From assembly GCA_005239655.1 (NCBI GenBank), contig SBBP01000045.1, positions 1 through 10,628 of the forward strand: a stretch of DNA of 10,628 nt, written 5' to 3'. The translations under genes were made by a program, and so were the position numbers. Each line of letters opens with the position of its first letter. The first letter of the stretch is position 1. The notes under the pieces were generated by a model, which had not been told where the DNA came from, did not search any database, and saw nothing but the letters and a program-made list of their open reading frames with translations. The stretch is from Candidatus Microgenomatus auricola (GTDB lineage Bacteria > Patescibacteriota > Patescibacteriia > UBA9570 > XYC2-FULL-38-9). Positions 1 to 6,703 of this stretch are shown here, in pieces.

Positions 1-969
1 CTCCTTGTTGGAGGAGGTGTGTGGTTTCTGGTCTCTGTGCCAATCTCCGACGATGCGGCGACAGTCGATGTATCGATCGCAGATGGTGCTGGCGTGAGTG
101 AAATCGGCGAGGAGTTGGAGAGTGAAGGAGTCGTGCGTAGTGGAGCACTGTTCGGTGTGTATGCCCGTTTTTCAGGAAGAAGTCGATTGCTCCGTGCGGG
201 AACCTACACACTCCCACTCAATCTCTCCATGCGCGAAGTGGTGCAGCGTTTGGCAACGGGAGAAGGCAGCGAAGATGACGTTACGGTCACCATTCCCGAA
301 GGGTTCAATAACACGCAGGTGTTCACAGCACTTGTTGATGCTGAGCTGCCGATCACCGCAGAAGAGTTTTCTGGCGTGACGGCACGTGGCTTCAGTGGCG
401 ACTCATCAGATTTTATCTACGACGGCAAACCTGAAGAGGTCGATCTGACTGGCTACCTGTTTCCGGACACGTACAATTTTTACAGCGACAGTACCGCTGC
501 ACAGGTGGTAGAAAAAATGGTCGATAATTTCAAGAGCAAAATCACTGCAGATCTTCGTGCAAAGATTGAAGCCTCACCGTATTCTTTTTATGAGCTGCTG
601 ACGTTGGCAAGTATTATCGAAAAAGAAGTACGCACACCAGAAGAGCGTCGCCTCGCCGCCGGGGTATTTTTTCGTCGACTCTCCGACAACTACCCACTGC
701 AGTCCGATGCCACACTGAACTTTGTGACAGGCAAAAAAGAGACTCGCGCATCTGCCAGTGACTTAACCATTGACTCGCCGTATAATAGTTACACGCATGT
801 CGGTCTTCCGCCGACACCTATCGCAAACCCGGGGTTGGAGTCCATACGTGCCGTCCTTGACCCAGCGCAGACAGAATACTATTTTTTCCTCACCACTCCA
901 GAGGGGAAGGCAGTCTTCAGCCGCACGCTTGAGGAACACAACAGACAAAAAGCAATTTACTATCCCTAA
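1..969 (+). CDS. mltG: Endolytic murein transglycosylase MltG (YceG-like), 5' end missing
   Basis: MltG cleaves nascent peptidoglycan glycan strands at the outer face of the cytoplasmic membrane and is thought to release them from the synthesis machinery. The frame is open from base 1 and its first visible residues are hydrophobic (LLVGGGVWFLVSV), the end of the N-terminal membrane anchor, so the true start lies upstream; the GTG at 19 would cut through this helix and is rejected. Counting from that GTG, a LysM-like region covers about residues 15-85, and the catalytic domain follows with GYLFPDTY (145-152), LASIIEKE (196-203, carrying the active-site glutamate region), LQSDATLNF, and the family block SPYNSYTHVGLPPTPIANPG near the C terminus. 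These are textbook YceG motifs, all intact. The stop is 7 bp before pyrH, so the two are probably co-transcribed. Confidence 0.96.
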   Translation, partial: LLVGGGVWFLVSVPISDDAATVDVSIADGAGVSEIGEELESEGVVRSGALFGVYARFSGRSRLLRAGTYTLPLNLSMREVVQRLATGEGSEDDVTVTIPEGFNNTQVFTALVDAELPITAEEFSGVTARGFSGDSSDFIYDGKPEEVDLTGYLFPDTYNFYSDSTAAQVVEKMVDNFKSKITADLRAKIEASPYSFYELLTLASIIEKEVRTPEERRLAAGVFFRRLSDNYPLQSDATLNFVTGKKETRASASDLTIDSPYNSYTHVGLPPTPIANPGLESIRAVLDPAQTEYYFFLTTPEGKAVFSRTLEEHNRQKAIYYP

Positions 970-976
970 AACCCGT

Positions 977-1657
977 ATGAAAAATATCATCCTCTCCCTC
1001 GGCGGTTCGCTGATCATGCCAAAAGAAGTGAATACGGAATACCTCTACTGGTTTGTACATTTCATCAAGCGACTCACTGCTGACTATCGATTTGTGATTT
1101 TTTGCGGCGGAGGAAAGATCGCCCGTGAATACCAACAGGCCGCACAAGCGATCACCACAAAAATTTCTGATGACGCCAAAGACTGGATTGGCATTCGCTG
1201 TTCTCAGGTGAATGCAGAGTTGGTCAAATCTGCGTTTGGTCGTTTGGCGCACGCCGACATGATTACAGATCCGCAAATGAAACTGAATTGGTCGAAAAAG
1301 ATTTATGTTGGCGCGGGCTGGAAACCTGGGCATTCAACGGATTACGATGCTGTGCGTTTGGCCGCAGGCAACGGCATCCATACGGTGATTAACCTGTCAA
1401 ACGTTGAATACGTCTACACAAAAGACCCGAATACATTTTCCGATGCTGAAAAAATCGAGAAGATGAGTTGGAAGGATTTTCGTGCATTGGTTGGAGACAC
1501 GTGGAATCCCGGTTTGAACGTGCCGTTTGATCCAATCGCCGCACGGCTTGCACAGAAGCACAAGATCACAGTGCGCATTTTGAACGGCAATGCTGGGGAT
1601 GATGAATTGCGGAAGGCGATTTTTGGAAAGCCATTCAAAGGGACAGAAATTAGCTAA
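977..1657 (+). CDS. pyrH: UMP kinase, archaeal-type (amino acid kinase fold)
   Basis: Phosphorylates UMP to UDP with ATP in pyrimidine nucleotide synthesis, in the cytoplasm. The protein from ATG 977 has 226 residues, the size of the archaeal-type family; bacterial PyrH is usually about 235-245. Motifs: N-terminal ILSLGGSLI (5-13; phosphate-binding, with G instead of the usual K-rich bacterial form), CGGGKIAREYQ (43-53), DWIGIRCSQVNAEL (69-82), GWKPGHSTDYDAV (114-126), NLSNVEYVYTKDP (139-151) and LNVPFDPIAARLAQ (180-193). The DWIGIR and GWKPG-STD blocks point to the archaeal-type branch. The frame stays open further upstream to 770, but that stretch overlaps mltG and resembles nothing, so 977 is chosen. 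It sits 7 bp after mltG and has no Shine-Dalgarno sequence. The stop codon lies inside the palindrome GCTAATATTAGC (1653-1664), whose role is unclear. Confidence 0.93.
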   Translation: MKNIILSLGGSLIMPKEVNTEYLYWFVHFIKRLTADYRFVIFCGGGKIAREYQQAAQAITTKISDDAKDWIGIRCSQVNAELVKSAFGRLAHADMITDPQMKLNWSKKIYVGAGWKPGHSTDYDAVRLAAGNGIHTVINLSNVEYVYTKDPNTFSDAEKIEKMSWKDFRALVGDTWNPGLNVPFDPIAARLAQKHKITVRILNGNAGDDELRKAIFGKPFKGTEIS

Positions 1658-1680
1658 TATTAGCCTTAATACAACGCCAT

Positions 1681-1710
1681 TTGACACTCGCGCTTGAAAT
1701 AGGTTAATCT
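1681..1710 (+). promoter_or_regulatory. Promoter of rplJ-rplL
   Basis: A perfect -35 TTGACA (1681-1686) is followed after 18 bp by TAATCT (1705-1710), or after 17 bp by TTAATC. The -10 match is modest but the -35 is consensus. Transcription would start near 1717, just before the structured L10 leader. Inference from sequence only. Confidence 0.6.
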
Positions 1711-1717
1711 TGTCAAC

Positions 1718-1830
1718 GACGTATCAAAGACCAGAGGCGACCATAAGTCCTTTGCAGATACAACCACGTTTGGGATGATGCAACCAACCGGGATTGTGAG
1801 TCTGCGATACGAAGCGCAGATTTTTACTTC
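1718..1830 (+). promoter_or_regulatory. Ribosomal protein L10 leader with transcription attenuator
   Basis: The 5' untranslated region of rplJ resembles the L10 leader family, where L10 (with L12) binds the mRNA and represses its own operon. Visible elements: a closing helix GTATC (1721-1725) with GATAC (1757-1761), enclosing AAAGACCAGAGG and TAAGTCCTTT, which can form an inner AGAGG/CCTTT helix (1733-1737 with 1749-1753); the AAGACC...AGG...TAAGTCCTT arrangement is the conserved part of this family as I recall it. It ends in a terminator hairpin (1801-1825) only a few bases before the rplJ start. GCAGAT (1754-1759) can instead pair with GTCTGC (1800-1805, one G-U pair), which would break both the closing helix and the terminator: a possible antiterminator. 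Pairings were found by eye, not by folding software. Confidence 0.72.
1801..1825 (+). terminator. Intrinsic terminator (attenuator) just before rplJ
   Basis: TCTGCG (1801-1806) pairs perfectly with CGCAGA (1815-1820) around the 8-base loop ATACGAAG, followed directly by five T (1821-1825). The rplJ start codon is 6 bases further on. A terminator between promoter and gene implies conditional termination, in keeping with an L10-responsive leader. Confidence 0.68.
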
Positions 1831-1831
1831 T

Positions 1832-2377
1832 ATGGCAAAAACACGTCAACAGAAAGAAGAGGAACTTGCTGCACTGCGCGAGAAATTTTCTCGAAGCCGC
1901 GGTGTGGCGTTTACGCATTACATGGGGCTCACCGTTACCGATCTCCAAGAGTTGCGCCGTAAACTTCGTGCTGAAGACAACGAACTCGTGGTCGCAAAGA
2001 AGAACCTCCTTGGGCTGATGGTGGCAGACTCGGAACTCTCGAAAGAGCAGATCCAAAACATGTCGGGTGATGTCGCTGTCGTCTTTGGCTACAAGGACGA
2101 AGTCTCTCCCGCAAAAGTCCTCGCCGAGTTTGCACAGAAACATCCGGCTGTGGAATTCCATGGCGGAGTGCTTGAAGGAAAGTTCATTGACCGTTCACAA
2201 GTCGAAGCATTGTCGAAGCTCCCATCTCGTCTCGAATTACTGGCGAAGATGGTCGGTGCGATGAAGTCTCCGATCGGAGGGTTCGTCAACGTTTTGGCTG
2301 GCAATATGCGTGGACTCGTTCAGGTGCTCTCTCAGGTCAAGGAGCAGAAAGAAAAAGCTACTTCACATCAATCATAA
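1832..2377 (+). CDS. rplJ: 50S ribosomal protein L10
   Basis: L10 (uL10) forms the base of the ribosomal stalk, binding 23S rRNA with its N-terminal domain and L7/L12 dimers with its C-terminal helix. The protein from ATG 1832 has 181 residues, normal for bacterial L10 (about 165-180). Family features: N-terminal MAKTRQQKEEEL helix, GVAFTHYMGLTVTDLQELRRKLR (residues about 24-46), the VVAKKNLL segment (about 53-60), GVLEGKFIDRSQVEALSKLPSRLELLAKMVGAMKSPIGGFVNVL, and an acidic/basic C-terminal helix VLSQVKEQKEKA for L12 binding. The frame also opens upstream at 1775, but that would start inside the leader hairpins; MAKTRQ matches known L10 starts. No Shine-Dalgarno sequence. rplL follows after 23 bp. 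Neither rplK-rplA nor rpoB is next to the pair, unlike in many bacteria. Confidence 0.96.
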   Translation: MAKTRQQKEEELAALREKFSRSRGVAFTHYMGLTVTDLQELRRKLRAEDNELVVAKKNLLGLMVADSELSKEQIQNMSGDVAVVFGYKDEVSPAKVLAEFAQKHPAVEFHGGVLEGKFIDRSQVEALSKLPSRLELLAKMVGAMKSPIGGFVNVLAGNMRGLVQVLSQVKEQKEKATSHQS

Positions 2378-2400
2378 CTCAATAACCGTTCAATACTCGT

Positions 2401-2820
2401 ATGGCAGAAGAAACAACAGAAAAGAAAGACGTGGTTGTGCCGGAAAAATTTAAGGCACTCGTCGAACAAGTCGAACAGATGAGCGTTCTCGACCTCTCTG
2501 AATTGGTCAAGATCCTCGAAGACAAATTTGGGGTCTCCGCAGCTGCACCGATGATGATGGGGGCAATGCCGATGGCCGGCGCAGCAGCCGCTGCTCCAGC
2601 AGAGGAGAAATCCTCGTTCACGGTTGAACTGACCGCAGTGGGTGACAACAAGATTGCGGTGATCAAAGCAGTCCGCGAAGTGACGCAACTGGGATTAAAG
2701 GAAGCCAAGGCTCTCGTCGATGGTGCTCCTGGTGTCGTTGCTGAAAACGCCAAGAAAGAAGACGCCGAAAAGATGAAGGAGAAACTGACCGCCGCAGGTG
2801 CAACCGTCACTCTGAAATAA
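2401..2820 (+). CDS. rplL: 50S ribosomal protein L7/L12
   Basis: L7/L12 (bL12) forms the flexible ribosomal stalk that recruits and activates translation GTPases. The product has 139 residues, somewhat longer than the usual 120-130, the extra being a charged N-terminal stretch (residues 1-15, many Glu/Lys). The dimerisation domain (about 16-48, ending in [16 protein letters not shown]), an Ala/Met/Pro/Gly-rich hinge (about 47-68, with several Met) and the C-terminal factor-binding domain (about 71-139) follow in the usual order. The C-terminal domain has the conserved [27 protein letters not shown] block. It lies 23 bp after rplJ without a Shine-Dalgarno sequence; it is probably co-transcribed and shares the L10-leader control. 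A strong terminator follows 21 bp after the stop. Confidence 0.97.
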   Translation: MAEETTEKKDVVVPEKFKALVEQVEQMSVLDLSELVKILEDKFGVSAAAPMMMGAMPMAGAAAAAPAEEKSSFTVELTAVGDNKIAVIKAVREVTQLGLKEAKALVDGAPGVVAENAKKEDAEKMKEKLTAAGATVTLK

Positions 2821-2841
2821 GAGATTTTCCGTTTGCAATTC

Positions 2842-2870
2842 AAAACTCCCGCATCTTGGCGGGAGTTTTT
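2842..2870. terminator. Bidirectional intrinsic terminator between rplL and the convergent gene
   Basis: An 11-bp stem is formed by AAAACTCCCGC (2842-2852) and GCGGGAGTTTT (2859-2869) around the 6-base loop ATCTTG. It has a T-run on the + strand (2866-2870) and the matching A-run at 2842-2845 gives four T on the minus strand. It lies between the rplL stop (2820) and the stop of the convergent minus-strand gene (2883), so it can end both transcripts. Confidence 0.9.
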
Positions 2871-2882
2871 GCATGCTGCGTA

Positions 2883-5177
2883 TTACTGCAAGTCCACCGC
2901 GTACACTTTGGAATCACTCAACACGTACATCTTTTTGTTGGCCTCATCAACCACAAAGTCGCTCATACCACTAAACGCATCTGATGTATACTGTGCCACC
3001 AGTTTGCCATCCTTTCCAAACACCACAACACGTTTTTGTGTGCGGTCCAACAGATACAGGTTACTCGCGTTCTCGTCTGTAAAAATACGTTCCGCACTCG
3101 TTAACGCTGGATCCACACTGCTCAGTGTGAAATCCGCACGGCTCCCATTTGACAATTTAATCACTGTACCTGATTTTTCCAACACCCAGATATCACCATC
3201 GATCGTAAAGGATGTGGCATTCGCAAGATTCACGGTACTATCTGATATCCATCCTGTACCAGCTGCAAACCCTTCGTCGTTTTTTTGATGACGGAAAATT
3301 TGGTTATTCGCAACATCCAGTGTGTACAGCCGCACACCAAATACTTGAATGTCAACAATCTGGCGATTCGAATTCTCATACTGAAGATCGAGTGGTTCCA
3401 GAGCCTCAGTCACAGGATTGAAGATTGCAAAACTGCCGTCACTCAGCGCAACAGCACCGGTCCCTGGGGATGCCTTGGCAACCGCGCTCACTGTCTTTCC
3501 GCCAACCGCATCACGGATTGTGGCGCTTTCCTCCTGATTTTCCAAATTTCCGCGGTAGACAGAGGTGTTGGACTGATCAAAACCATATAAACTAGCGCCC
3601 AGGAGTATCATCTGATTCACATGGATATCGCTGCCAAGCGTTGAATAGTCAATAACCGGCGAAGGTTGGTCAAGAGTGATCACATTATTTACAATTTTAA
3701 GCTGGTTGCGGATCACTTCGTCTAACTCCGCGCCTCGCGCAGTGTACGCTTCGGACTCTTTTGGAACTCCCGAGAGCAGTGTGCGAGCTTCCATAAATAC
3801 TTCACGCGCTTTTTCACGATCGTACAGTATCGCAGCCTTCCCTTCATTGATTTTAAGATCAATATTCGAAATTGCCTGCGCATACTGCTGTTCTTGCTCG
3901 TCGTTGATTTGGTTCCCGCCACGATTCACAATTGACTGTGCAAAAATAAGAAATACGACAATCGCAACAATGAAGAATATTTTTTGCACCGTAGTCAGTG
4001 AACGGAACCACTGAATCCCACGAGAAATCCATGAGGAGGCTTTGCGCGAAGGCGCTGTCTTGAGTGTGCGCTGGTTGCCGTACGACGGTTGACGTCGCCG
4101 CCGAATCCACTGATGCAGAGTACGCACGCCACGTCCCACCACAGAGATGATTCCCATCACCGCAGACTTGAGTAGTGTCAGTAATTTGATACCGCACATC
4201 CCCACAATGCGCAATACACTCGAACCAGCCTTCGCTGGTTGCGCCCTCACCGTTCGGGATTGTTGTTGAACGTGCGGTGTTGCAACTGTGCCGCGTTCAC
4301 CGTGGTTCGTCTGCCGCTGCGCACCATCTCCTCTCAGTAATGACTGCAGGCTTTTTCTCACCCCTGGCCAGATTGAGGAAGAGAGGAGTTCAGTCGTCCG
4401 ACTTTGCTTCCCTAACAGGTCAAACATGGAATCACGCTGTCCGACCGTTGAACCAATGGGGTCTGCGGGACGGATCGTTGGCGCATCAGTTGCACTTGTC
4501 GGTGCCGCTTCTGCTTTAAAGACAATCGCCGCAAAGTTGGTGTTCGTCGTGTCTTCTTCTAGCAAACTGCGCAACTGTTCTGACACCTGATCAGGTTCAG
4601 AATCGACGACTAAGCGTTTGATTTTTTCTTTGGAGATGTAATCCAAAATCGATTCGGTTCCAAAAAAGAGGATGCTGTGCTCGCTAACGGTTCCACTCAC
4701 GATGGTGCTAAATATTTTCGCTGGATTGATGTCACTTGCTCTCATGTGCGTTGGTTGCACAATGTCGACCATTCTCCCATTATGGACCATGAGCGCAATC
4801 AGTCGACCAAGGTGCGTAAAGACAACCACGCGCCCTTTTTGAACACCGATCACCACGTGCAGACTTTCGAGCCACTCATCACCAAGCTGGCTCGTCAGTT
4901 CATGCAGCTTTGCATTCGTTTTTTGCAACGCCGACTCAAACGCCCCCTCCACTTCCGTTGCTTCACTGCGATAGAACTGCGTGTTCACCTCATCCGCGAT
5001 CATTTCAAGAATGCTGTCATTGACGGAATCCTGCGAATCAATTTCCATTAATGCAAAAATGCGCCCAAGGTTCTTTTCCTCCAAAGGCGTCGGCTGTGCA
5101 GTGAACACGCGAACGGTCGTGCGCCCATCTTCCTTTGCAATCAGGAGTTCTGAGAGGGCGATGCGCATGTCGGACAT
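2883..5177 (-). CDS. PP2C/SpoIIE-like domain, transmembrane and beta-propeller-like protein (function unknown)
   Basis: A 764-residue protein when started at ATG 5177 (MSDMRIAL); in-frame alternatives are ATG 5189, ATG 5168 and TTG 5213. In the numbering from 5213, residues about 15-235 look like a PP2C/SpoIIE-type fold: alternating strands such as SLHVVIGVQKGRVVVFTHLGRLIALMV (117-143), HSILFFGTESILDYI (179-193) and NFAAIVFK (226-233), at the places where phosphatases have their GDG, DG-(T/V) and DD motifs. The metal-binding aspartates are not evident, so it may be inactive. A polar, Gln/Arg/Ser-rich linker follows, then a weak hydrophobic patch (333-360), one clear membrane helix KIFFIVAIVVFLIFAQSIV (411-429), a helical segment (435-510), and a C-terminal region with repeated -LY-LD- blade-like units (541, 628, 674, 718, 761) as in NHL/SMP-30 propellers. 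The likely topology is cytoplasmic N-terminus and external propeller. Its role is unknown; signalling or envelope sensing is only a guess. Confidence 0.82.
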   Translation of the reverse strand: MSDMRIALSELLIAKEDGRTTVRVFTAQPTPLEEKNLGRIFALMEIDSQDSVNDSILEMIADEVNTQFYRSEATEVEGAFESALQKTNAKLHELTSQLGDEWLESLHVVIGVQKGRVVVFTHLGRLIALMVHNGRMVDIVQPTHMRASDINPAKIFSTIVSGTVSEHSILFFGTESILDYISKEKIKRLVVDSEPDQVSEQLRSLLEEDTTNTNFAAIVFKAEAAPTSATDAPTIRPADPIGSTVGQRDSMFDLLGKQSRTTELLSSSIWPGVRKSLQSLLRGDGAQRQTNHGERGTVATPHVQQQSRTVRAQPAKAGSSVLRIVGMCGIKLLTLLKSAVMGIISVVGRGVRTLHQWIRRRRQPSYGNQRTLKTAPSRKASSWISRGIQWFRSLTTVQKIFFIVAIVVFLIFAQSIVNRGGNQINDEQEQQYAQAISNIDLKINEGKAAILYDREKAREVFMEARTLLSGVPKESEAYTARGAELDEVIRNQLKIVNNVITLDQPSPVIDYSTLGSDIHVNQMILLGASLYGFDQSNTSVYRGNLENQEESATIRDAVGGKTVSAVAKASPGTGAVALSDGSFAIFNPVTEALEPLDLQYENSNRQIVDIQVFGVRLYTLDVANNQIFRHQKNDEGFAAGTGWISDSTVNLANATSFTIDGDIWVLEKSGTVIKLSNGSRADFTLSSVDPALTSAERIFTDENASNLYLLDRTQKRVVVFGKDGKLVAQYTSDAFSGMSDFVVDEANKKMYVLSDSKVYAVDLQ

Positions 5178-5184
5178 GCCTCTA

Positions 5185-5213
5185 TTCATACAATATTTTG
5201 CAAAAAGGTGCAA
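5185..5213 (-). promoter_or_regulatory. Promoter of the minus-strand PP2C-like/propeller gene
   Basis: Read on the minus strand: TTGCAC (5213-5208), a 17-bp spacer, then TATGAA (5190-5185, four of six matches to TATAAT). The predicted start of transcription is near 5178, at or next to ATG 5177, which would give a leaderless mRNA and argues against starts at 5189 or 5213. The -10 is weak, so this rests mainly on the shared -35 hexamer and exact spacing. Confidence 0.45.
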
Positions 5214-5250
5214 GCAGGAATTCAGTGGATATCTTAACTGAGTACTAAGT

Positions 5251-5279
5251 TTGCACAGGCTGAATTTATCTCGTATACT
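5251..5279 (+). promoter_or_regulatory. Promoter of the winged-helix gene
   Basis: TTGCAC (5251-5256), a 17-bp spacer and TATACT (5274-5279, five of six). Transcription should start around 5286-5287, two or three bases before ATG 5289, so the mRNA is probably leaderless. The same -35 hexamer appears on the opposite strand at 5213-5208. Confidence 0.7.
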
Positions 5280-5288
5280 ATCTTTTGT

Positions 5289-5849
5289 ATGTTAGAGAAA
5301 CTTTTTGGTTCCCGAACCCGAGTCAAGCTTCTTCGACTCTTTTTGATGCATCCGGAAAAGGAATATTTTGTGCGTGAAATCTCTCGGGTCGTCGGTGAAC
5401 AAATTAACTCTGTGCGACGTGAACTGGCGAACCTTGAACGCATCGGTATCGTTTCCTCGGAAGCAAAAGACAAAAAGAAATTCTATCGCGTACAAGAAGA
5501 TTGCATTCTGTTTTCAGAACTGCGAGCATTGATCCTCAAATCGCGTTTCACGATTGAGAAGGAGTTCATCCAGTCCGTTCGCTCCCTTGGTTCTGTGGTG
5601 TACTTTGTGCTCACAGGATATTTTGTGAACGAACGAGAAGCAAAAGTGGATATACTCATTGTCGGCAATGTGAACCGCAGCAAGCTCAACGGCATTATTG
5701 AGAAGTTCCAATCCAGTTTTGGCACGCCGTTGCGCTACACCGTGATGACGAAGGATGAGTACCATTATCGTCGAGATGTCACAGACAAATTTTTGTATGA
5801 AATTCTCAACGGAAAAAAAATCGTCGTGCTCGACAAAACGCGCGATTGA
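5289..5849 (+). CDS. Winged-helix protein with C-terminal nucleotidyltransferase-like domain
   Basis: 186 residues. Residues about 1-72 form a winged helix-turn-helix: LFGSRTRVKLLRLFLMHPEKEYFVREISRVVGEQINSVRRELANLERIGIVSS followed by a Lys-rich wing (AKDKKKFYRV). Residues about 73-100 are a helical linker, and about 100-186 resemble a small nucleotidyltransferase fold (VVYFVLTGYF, AKVDILIVGNVNRSKLNGIIEKF, FLYEILNGKKIVVLDK). The usual GS-x-ARG-x-(S)D-x-D catalytic motif is reduced to LTGYFVNEREAKVDILIVG, with a single aspartate, so catalysis is doubtful. Such HTH-NT proteins are common in CPR genomes and are probably DNA-binding regulators; the target is unknown. It is divergent from the PP2C-like/propeller gene, sharing a 111-bp intergenic region, so it could regulate that gene and itself. 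It is separated from the SPFH gene by 78 bp that contain their own promoter. Confidence 0.83.
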   Translation: MLEKLFGSRTRVKLLRLFLMHPEKEYFVREISRVVGEQINSVRRELANLERIGIVSSEAKDKKKFYRVQEDCILFSELRALILKSRFTIEKEFIQSVRSLGSVVYFVLTGYFVNEREAKVDILIVGNVNRSKLNGIIEKFQSSFGTPLRYTVMTKDEYHYRRDVTDKFLYEILNGKKIVVLDKTRD

Positions 5850-5870
5850 GCTGCACGATAAATGGTACTC

Positions 5871-5899
5871 TCGCACACCTCTGCATTTTCTTGTATACT
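5871..5899 (+). promoter_or_regulatory. Promoter of the SPFH-pseudoprotease operon
   Basis: TCGCAC (5871-5876), a 17-bp spacer and TATACT (5894-5899). The -10 is identical to that of the winged-helix gene (GTATACTA shared) and the -35 differs from its TTGCAC by one base, so the two may be controlled alike. The predicted start near 5906 leaves a 5' leader of about 20 AT-rich bases without a Shine-Dalgarno sequence. Confidence 0.55.
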
Positions 5900-5927
5900 A
5901 GAATAAATTAATTTTACTCTATACCGT

Positions 5928-6698
5928 ATGGAAAGTTTTGTCTCATTCCTCATCTTCGTGGGCATCGTACTGCTCATCAGCATCCGCCAAGTGAATCAGT
6001 ATCAACGGGGCGTCATGTTTACGCTCGGAAAGTACACGGGAACGAAAAATCCAGGTTGGCGTTTGGTCATTCCGATTGTTCAAAAAATGCAGCGTGTGGA
6101 TATTCGCGTGCGGACCGTGGACGTGCCTGACCAGGAGTCTATCACGCAAGATAACATTTCAATCCGTATCAATGCCGTGATCTACTATAAAGTTGTAGAG
6201 GCGAGTAAGGCTGTACTTGAGGTGGAGAACTTTTTCTACGCCATGACACAGTTGGGGCAAACGGCGATGCGCAACGTGATTGGTCAGGTACCGTTGGATG
6301 AATTGCTCACGAAGCGAGACAGCATCTCGGAAAAGATTTTGTCGATCGTGGACAACGAGACGCGCCCGTGGGGAATTGATGTCCTGTCTGTGGAGTTGAA
6401 GGACGTGGTGTTACCAGAAGGGTTAAAGCGCACCATGGCAAAACAAGCAGAAGCCGAACGTGAGAAGCGTGCGAATATCATTAACTCCGAGGGCGAAGTG
6501 GTTGCGGCACAGAATTTGGCTCAGGCGGCTCGAACGTTGACCGACGCTCCGGGTGCACTCCACTTGCGCACACTCAACTCGATCAATGATATCTCTTCAG
6601 ACGAATCCAATACCGTGGTGTTTGCACTACCCATGGAGCTGTTTAAAGGAATCGCCGGTTTCGCCACGATGATCGAAAAGAAAAATCAACAGGACTAA
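5928..6698 (+). CDS. SPFH/stomatin-like (slipin) membrane protein
   Basis: Stomatin-family proteins are anchored by an N-terminal hairpin or helix, oligomerise at the inner membrane face and organise membrane domains or modulate proteases. The 256-residue product has a hydrophobic N terminus (3-19), then RQVNQYQRGVMFTLGKYTG (20-38), PGWRLVIPIVQKMQRVDIRVRTVDVPDQESITQDNISIRINAVIYYKV (42-89), QLGQTAMRNVIGQVPLDELLTKR (98-120), WGIDVLSVELKDVVLP (138-153) and the coiled AKQAEAEREKRANIINSEGE (161-180), all clear slipin signatures. The C-terminal part (about 205-256) is family-typical in length. It is the first gene of a close-packed run of four (gaps of 5, 30 and 4 bp). The classical partner NfeD is absent; instead the run ends in an HtrA-like protein. 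Confidence 0.94.
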   Translation: MESFVSFLIFVGIVLLISIRQVNQYQRGVMFTLGKYTGTKNPGWRLVIPIVQKMQRVDIRVRTVDVPDQESITQDNISIRINAVIYYKVVEASKAVLEVENFFYAMTQLGQTAMRNVIGQVPLDELLTKRDSISEKILSIVDNETRPWGIDVLSVELKDVVLPEGLKRTMAKQAEAEREKRANIINSEGEVVAAQNLAQAARTLTDAPGALHLRTLNSINDISSDESNTVVFALPMELFKGIAGFATMIEKKNQQD

Positions 6699-6703
6699 AC
6701 GCT

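Noticed and set aside
770..976. Upstream extension of the pyrH frame.
   Set aside because: It overlaps the highly conserved C-terminal part of mltG and its translation resembles nothing; the UMP kinase family starts at the glycine motif right after ATG 977.
1653..1664. Perfect 12-bp palindrome GCTAATATTAGC over the pyrH stop codon.
   Set aside because: It has no loop, no T-run and is AT-rich, so it is not a terminator; a protein-binding site is possible, but a single copy gives no support.
1775..1831. Upstream extension of the rplJ frame from ATG 1775.
   Set aside because: This start lies inside the structured leader and before the attenuator; L10 proteins begin at a MAK-type start like ATG 1832.
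5178..5213. Longer starts of the PP2C-like/propeller gene (TTG 5213 and ATG 5189).
   Set aside because: Both would lie before or within the predicted -10 region; ATG 5177 fits the predicted transcription start and the domain start better. Not fully settled.
2833..5241. Several + strand open frames opposite the large minus-strand gene (for example 2833-3288, 3676-4014, 4677-5051).
   Set aside because: They are antisense shadows with Ser/Thr/Cys-rich translations and no motifs, while the minus-strand frame is continuous for more than 760 codons with clear domain structure.
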